From NCBI GenBank assembly GCA_964594625.1, contig CAZQNC010000050.1, positions 1 to 9,255 on the forward strand: a DNA stretch of 9,255 bases, given 5' to 3'. Under the pieces are notes generated by a model. That model saw nothing but the letters and a program-made list of their open reading frames with translations, was not told the origin of the DNA and did not search any database. Shown here piece by piece: positions 6,491 to 9,255 of the stretch. Positions within the stretch are counted from its first letter, which is position 1; every line of letters starts with the position of its first letter. This DNA comes from CAZESS01 sp964594625. GTDB lineage: Archaea > Thermoplasmatota > E2 > UBA202 > DSCA01. The position numbers and the translations under genes were made by a program.

Positions 6491-7315
6491 TCAGCCCACG
6501 GCACCCAGCACGAAGGCGAGCAGGGCGACGAGGATGCCGGCCTTGGTGACATCCCGCACCAGCTCGATGCGCCCGGGTACCAGGGAGAGGGCGTACAGAA
6601 AAACAATGTCGGCGACGGCCACGAGCAGGAGATAATACACCCCGAACAGTTCCAGGGGGTAATACGGCAGCACGCTTATCCCGACGGCTGACAGGATGAG
6701 GAGCGAGGCGACCACCCGGGCGTTTTTCGGGCCGATACGCCGGGGCAGCGTCTCCCGGTCCGCGTCGCCCGCCATGTCCTCGATGTCCATGATGATTTCC
6801 CTGCCCAGGATGAACAGGAATGCCACGAGGGAGGCAAAGGCGGGTGACAGCAGCCGGTCGACGGCGGCGCCCCCGAACAGAAACGTCAGCGCGGCCAGCG
6901 TGCTTATCGACAGGTTGCCCGCGATGCCCCGGTATTTCAGGGATGTCTCGTAGGCGACGGCGACCACCGCAGCGGCAAGGATGATAACGGCCGCCTGCAC
7001 GTTGATGGCCAGGGCGACGGGGATGCCGGCCACCAGCAGGACGACGCTGACCCGGAGCGCGTTGGCCGGCGATATCGAGCCGGCCGGGATGGGCCGACGG
7101 GGATGGTTGACCCTGTCTATATCCCGGTCCAGGTAGTCGTTGAGCGCGAACCCGCCAGCGCTGAAGAGGAAGGCCGCGCATACCGCGAGCGCCATCTCTG
7201 TCAGGTAGGGCACGAGGTCGGTGCCGACGCCGACGATGGAGCCGATGAGCACCGACAGGGACGCTATGAGGCTCGTGACCGGCCGGAACAGGTAGAGCGG
7301 CGAGCTCTTGTCCAT
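6491..7315 (-). CDS. ubiA: Digeranylgeranylglyceryl phosphate synthase (UbiA prenyltransferase)
   Basis: This 274-residue integral membrane protein belongs to the UbiA superfamily. The first aspartate-rich motif is N59-D60-Y-L-D63-R-D65-I-D67-R-V-N70, followed by HPRRPIPAGSIS (71-82). The second is GREIIMDIEDMAGD (171-184), with D177, D180 and D184, followed by ETLPRRIG. These match the archaeal enzyme that transfers the second geranylgeranyl chain onto geranylgeranylglyceryl phosphate, forming the second ether bond of archaeal membrane lipids, with magnesium held by the aspartates. Hydrophobic helices fill the rest. Length is normal for the family. The ATG at 7315 is chosen because TTATTATA lies about 27 nt upstream and there is no Shine-Dalgarno motif. 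Other UbiA activities (menaquinone or heme-type) are possible but fit the motifs less well. The gene is divergent from the C25 peptidase with 106 bases between starts. Confidence 0.85.
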   Translation of the reverse strand: MDKSSPLYLFRPVTSLIASLSVLIGSIVGVGTDLVPYLTEMALAVCAAFLFSAGGFALNDYLDRDIDRVNHPRRPIPAGSISPANALRVSVVLLVAGIPVALAINVQAAVIILAAAVVAVAYETSLKYRGIAGNLSISTLAALTFLFGGAAVDRLLSPAFASLVAFLFILGREIIMDIEDMAGDADRETLPRRIGPKNARVVASLLILSAVGISVLPYYPLELFGVYYLLLVAVADIVFLYALSLVPGRIELVRDVTKAGILVALLAFVLGAVG

Positions 7316-7337
7316 GCAGGGCAGGATTGACCTGCGC

Positions 7338-7345
7338 TATAATAA
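7338..7345. promoter_or_regulatory. TATA box of the UbiA gene, possibly bidirectional
   Basis: TATAATAA on the plus strand reads TTATTATA on the minus strand. Its centre is about 27 nt before the UbiA ATG at 7315, which fits a leaderless UbiA transcript. In the plus direction it would start RNA near 7368, giving the C25 gene a leader of about 54 nt with its Shine-Dalgarno. The element could therefore serve both genes, although the C25 gene has a second TATA candidate nearer. Confidence 0.5.
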
Positions 7346-7391
7346 CTTTTCTTCATTCCCACCGGAGCGGTGCACCGGGGGAGCCGGATAC

Positions 7392-7400
7392 TTTTTTATA
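7392..7400 (+). promoter_or_regulatory. Second TATA candidate for the C25 peptidase gene
   Basis: TTTTTTATA is centred about 26 nt before the ATG at 7422. Used alone it would give an almost leaderless RNA, leaving the strong AAGGAGG motif at 7413-7419 largely outside the message. Either this box is not the main one or the ribosome-binding motif is not used. The right part of the box is the left arm of a perfect inverted repeat. Confidence 0.4.
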
Positions 7401-7413
7401 GACGCTGTCTATA
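7397..7413. promoter_or_regulatory. Perfect inverted repeat at the C25 peptidase promoter: candidate operator
   Basis: TATAGAC-GCT-GTCTATA has two perfect 7-bp arms and a 3-base spacer. It overlaps the 3' part of a TATA candidate and abuts the ribosome-binding site, a position suited to a repressor dimer that blocks transcription factor or polymerase loading. If transcription starts further upstream, at 7338-7345, the same sequence would form a hairpin in the RNA touching the Shine-Dalgarno. Confidence 0.5.
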
Positions 7414-7419
7414 AGGAGG
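7413..7419 (+). promoter_or_regulatory. Strong ribosome-binding site that fixes the C25 peptidase start at 7422
   Basis: AAGGAGG is a full complement to the 16S rRNA tail, with only two bases before the ATG. An open frame continues upstream to ATG 7308, but that extension lacks a Shine-Dalgarno, overlaps the UbiA start and would bury the signal peptide, so 7422 is the supported start. Confidence 0.7.
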
Positions 7420-7421
7420 AT

Positions 7422-8894
7422 ATGAGAAAAAGCGCTGTGTTTGTTGTGATGGCGGCGGCGTTGCTTGTGGCTGCGCCTTTGACGGCGCTGCAGGGCCAGC
7501 GGGCCTCCGATTGGAAGCCGGCTGTACCCCGGGGGCCGTCGTCCGGGGAAACTGATGCCTATGACCTGTTGATTGTGTCGCCCGGGGAGTGGACGGACAG
7601 CCTGCAGCCGCTCGTGATTCACAAGGATGGCCACGGGGTGGCGACGAAGCTGGTGTCGCTCTCGGAGGTATACGACGGCGCGTATTTTGAGGCGGAAGGT
7701 CGCGACGAGGCGGAGCAGGTCAAGTATTTCATCAAGAACGCTCTCGATGAATGGGGTATCTCCTATGTCATGCTGGTCGGCGGTCGCAACGGGGGCCTGA
7801 TGCAGGAGAACTGGTACTGCCCGGTGAGATATTCCTTCTGCGGGGTGAGCAGCAGCTGGGAGCGCTCGTTTTTGAGCGACCTGTATTTTGCGGATATCTA
7901 TGATGACGAGGGTCATTTCCAGAGCTGGGATACGGACGGCGACGGCGTCTACGCGGAATGGGTTGGCAGCGAGGCGGAGGATGCCCCGCTGGACCTGTAT
8001 CCCGACGTTGCCGTTGGTCGGCTGGCCTGCCGGGCTGAGTGGGAGGTCAATGTGATGGTCGATAAGATTGTCACCTATGAGAACACGGCTTATAATGCTG
8101 CCTGGTTTGACCGGATGGTGTGCATCGCCGGTGACACCTACCCGGATAATCCCAATCCCGCCTGGGATGAGCAGATCGAGGGGGAGGAGGGCACGCAGCG
8201 GGCCATGGACTGGATGCCCGGCTTTGATTATGTGACGCTGTGGACGTCGGATGGCACGCTGACGGGTCCCGAGGATGTTATTTCGACCGTCAGCCAGGGC
8301 TGCGGCTTCCTGTTTTTCGACGGGCATGGCAGCCCGATGAGCTGGGCGACGCATCCGCCGCATGACCATGAGACGTGGATTGACGGCCTTGACATCTGGC
8401 AGATGCGGAAGCTGGACAACCAGGATATGCTCCCGGTCTGCGTGGTGGGCGGCTGCCATAACAGCCAGTTTAACATCTCGGTGCTGAACGCGTTGAAGAT
8501 TTACAAGGGCTTTGACACCTGGTACGAGTACATGTACAAGGGCGAGACCGGCCCGGAGTGCTGGAGCTGGTGGCTGACCCGGAAGATCGGCGGCGGCTCC
8601 ATCGCCACGCTGGGCTATTCGGCGCTGGGCTACACCAAGGAGGACAAGTGGGAGGTCAGTGGGGTGACCGGCGAGGCGTCGGAGTGGCTGGACACGCATT
8701 TTTTCCGTGAGTACGGCATGGAGGGTACCGAGGTGCTGGGTGACATCTGGAGCGCCGTTATCGCGGACTACCTGGATACCTATCCGGTTGACTGGGATGA
8801 GAGCGTTGACAGCGCGACGGCGATCGATGCGAAGACGGCGCAGGAATGGATATTGCTGGGTGACCCCTCGCTCCGTATCGGGGGCTATCCGTAA
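7422..8894 (+). CDS. Secreted gingipain-like cysteine peptidase (family C25)
   Basis: This 490-residue protein has a Sec signal peptide (RK at 2-3, hydrophobic 5-22). The mature part follows the C25 pattern: YDLLIVSP (47-54), SYVMLVGG (114-121), SDLYFADIY (152-160), the calcium-type loop WDTDGDGVYAEW (169-180), YPDVAVGRL (193-201), the catalytic histidine H302 in FFDGHGSP and the catalytic cysteine C345 in VVGGCHNSQF. The C-terminal GDPSLRIGGYP is a usual end of this domain. C25 enzymes cleave proteins outside the cell, gingipains after Arg or Lys; specificity here is unknown. It lacks the large propeptide of bacterial gingipains and, unlike the PKD protein, has no PGF-CTERM, membrane helix or T9SS-type tail, so it should be released or held non-covalently. 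Eight cysteines remain in the mature region, and structural disulfides are possible. Expression may be controlled by the dyad at 7397-7413. Confidence 0.87.
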   Translation: MRKSAVFVVMAAALLVAAPLTALQGQRASDWKPAVPRGPSSGETDAYDLLIVSPGEWTDSLQPLVIHKDGHGVATKLVSLSEVYDGAYFEAEGRDEAEQVKYFIKNALDEWGISYVMLVGGRNGGLMQENWYCPVRYSFCGVSSSWERSFLSDLYFADIYDDEGHFQSWDTDGDGVYAEWVGSEAEDAPLDLYPDVAVGRLACRAEWEVNVMVDKIVTYENTAYNAAWFDRMVCIAGDTYPDNPNPAWDEQIEGEEGTQRAMDWMPGFDYVTLWTSDGTLTGPEDVISTVSQGCGFLFFDGHGSPMSWATHPPHDHETWIDGLDIWQMRKLDNQDMLPVCVVGGCHNSQFNISVLNALKIYKGFDTWYEYMYKGETGPECWSWWLTRKIGGGSIATLGYSALGYTKEDKWEVSGVTGEASEWLDTHFFREYGMEGTEVLGDIWSAVIADYLDTYPVDWDESVDSATAIDAKTAQEWILLGDPSLRIGGYP

Positions 8895-8920
8895 CGGTGC
8901 GCGGGACGCCTGTGACGTGG

Positions 8921-8953
8921 AGCCCGGCCGGGGAGCCGGGTTCCGTATTTTTT
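8921..8953 (+). terminator. Hairpin plus T6 run after the C25 peptidase gene
   Basis: CCCGGC (8923-8928) pairs with GCCGGG (8935-8940) around a six-base loop, extendable by an A-T and a G-T pair. TTTTTT follows at 8948-8953. The structure begins 27 nt past the stop codon and is well placed to end the peptidase mRNA. Confidence 0.6.
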
Positions 8954-9032
8954 AACCGTCTATCGTGCAGGATATTTTCCGGGTTTGTACGTCTTTCGAG
9001 GGGCACGTTTTATTAAGCGTGTGCCGGCTGGC

Positions 9033-9055
9033 GGGGAGGGGGATGGCGGGGAGGG
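9033..9055 (+). other. Putative G-quadruplex motif
   Basis: Four G-runs of 4, 5, 4 and 3 bases (9033-9036, 9038-9042, 9048-9051, 9053-9055) are separated by loops of 1, 5 and 1 bases, which satisfies the usual G3+N1-7 pattern. It lies between the C25 peptidase terminator and the promoter of the ribbon-helix-helix gene. In a GC-rich genome such a tract may occur by chance. Confidence 0.45.
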
Positions 9056-9135
9056 CCTCCAATCCGCCGGGAGACCGCTGGTTCCCCGGTTTCTCTGCTT
9101 CCCTCTGCTCCTGCTTGTTTCCTGGCGGCCACAAC

Positions 9136-9158
9136 ATTTTTATAATAATATTTAATTA
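9136..9158 (+). promoter_or_regulatory. AT-rich promoter of the ribbon-helix-helix gene
   Basis: This almost pure A/T stretch contains TTTTTATAATAATATTTAAT, ending about 17 nt before the ATG at 9175. Its left part (TTTATAA, near 9140) would start RNA around 9166, and its middle (AATATTTAA) near the ATG itself. It is the strongest AT island in the window. Confidence 0.55.
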
Positions 9159-9165
9159 CACCGCC

Positions 9166-9170
9166 GGTGA
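9166..9170 (+). promoter_or_regulatory. Ribosome-binding site of the ribbon-helix-helix gene
   Basis: GGTGA matches the 16S rRNA tail and lies 4 nt before the ATG at 9175, which supports that start. Confidence 0.5.
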
Positions 9171-9174
9171 AAGC

Positions 9175-9255
9175 ATGAACGAAACCAAATACACGACGGT
9201 TTCCCTCCCGAAACCGCTGGTTGAAAAAATCAAGGAGCGCATCGAGGGCACCGGC
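9175..9255 (+). CDS. N-terminus of a ribbon-helix-helix (CopG/Arc-type) DNA-binding protein, cut by the window edge
   Basis: Only 27 codons are present. The start is MNETKYTTVSLPKPLVEKIK and continues with ERIEGTG. The alternating YTTVSLP strand followed by an amphipathic helix (PLVEKIKERIEGTG) is the usual opening of archaeal ribbon-helix-helix regulators, where two such strands pair and insert into the DNA major groove. The start is supported by the GGTGA motif and the AT-rich promoter upstream. Total length and any C-terminal effector domain are not visible. Such proteins often repress their own gene; whether it acts on neighbours is unknown. Confidence 0.65.
   Translation, partial: MNETKYTTVSLPKPLVEKIKERIEGTG

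Larger units (their letters stand above)
8895..9174. other. 280-base intergenic region
   Basis: No convincing gene is seen. From left to right it holds a GC hairpin with a T6 run, a short inverted repeat GGCAC/GTGCC (9002-9006 and 9021-9025) around an AT-rich core, a G-rich tract with quadruplex potential, a pyrimidine-rich stretch with repeated CTCTGCT (about 9093-9115), and the AT-rich promoter of the last gene. Open frames crossing it on either strand are arginine/proline-rich shadows without start signals. Confidence 0.6.

Noticed and set aside
6372..7181. 269-codon minus-strand frame over the UbiA gene
   Set aside because: Arg/Gly/Pro-rich out-of-frame product; the overlapping frame carries the full UbiA aspartate motifs and hydrophobic helices.
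5053..7315. Defence-system reading of the AAA+ gene and its surroundings
   Set aside because: No nuclease, toxin, transmembrane effector, reverse transcriptase or mobile-element gene is near, and the neighbours are housekeeping or surface genes.
7308..7421. N-terminal extension of the C25 peptidase from ATG 7308
   Set aside because: It has no RBS, overlaps the UbiA start codon, and places 38 residues before a good signal peptide; AAGGAGG before 7422 marks the real start.
7353..8699. 448-codon open frame antisense to the C25 peptidase
   Set aside because: Its translation is rich in Arg, Pro, His and Ala with no domain or signal, while the plus strand encodes a clear C25 protease. Long antisense frames are expected in GC-rich coding DNA.

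Overview
The window looks like a piece of a GC-rich archaeal chromosome, most likely from the Euryarchaeota/Thermoplasmatota side. The evidence is a digeranylgeranylglyceryl-phosphate synthase-type UbiA enzyme for ether lipids, an archaeal-type A24 (prepilin/preflagellin) peptidase with its C-terminal extension, a secreted protein ending in a PGF-CTERM archaeosortase signal, and AT-rich TATA boxes about 26-28 nt before several start codons, as expected for leaderless archaeal mRNAs. A gingipain-like C25 protease is also present. Such proteases were reported from sediment Thermoplasmata (Marine Benthic Group D), but the exact lineage cannot be fixed from this sequence alone.

Layout: (1) 158-1804, plus strand, is a two-gene unit of a class V PLP aminotransferase directly followed, with no spacer, by a 5-formyltetrahydrofolate cyclo-ligase-like enzyme. 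(2) 1901-4324, plus strand, is a large surface protein with a signal peptide, a seven-repeat beta-propeller, three PKD domains, an Ig-like domain and a PGF-CTERM anchor. (3) 4387-5067, plus strand, is an A24 membrane aspartyl peptidase. (4) On the minus strand, reading 6346 to 5053, a short AAA+ ATPase is followed by a response regulator with a helical C-terminal tail. The two form a tight pair that converges on the A24 gene with a 15-bp overlap. (5) 7315-6491, minus strand, is the UbiA prenyltransferase. (6) 7422-8894, plus strand and divergent from it, is a secreted C25-family cysteine peptidase with a perfect dyad at its promoter/RBS. (7) A 280-base non-coding stretch holds a hairpin plus T-run, a G-quadruplex-like tract and an AT-rich promoter. 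(8) At the right edge is the first 27 codons of a ribbon-helix-helix regulator.

The common theme is the cell surface and outside world: an anchored adhesin-like protein, a pilin-type signal peptidase, a secreted protease and a membrane-lipid enzyme. The AAA+/receiver pair is the least explained part and the best candidate for an undescribed signalling module. The aminotransferase and cyclo-ligase probably belong to one-carbon/amino-acid metabolism. No mobile element, CRISPR array, tRNA or rRNA was seen.
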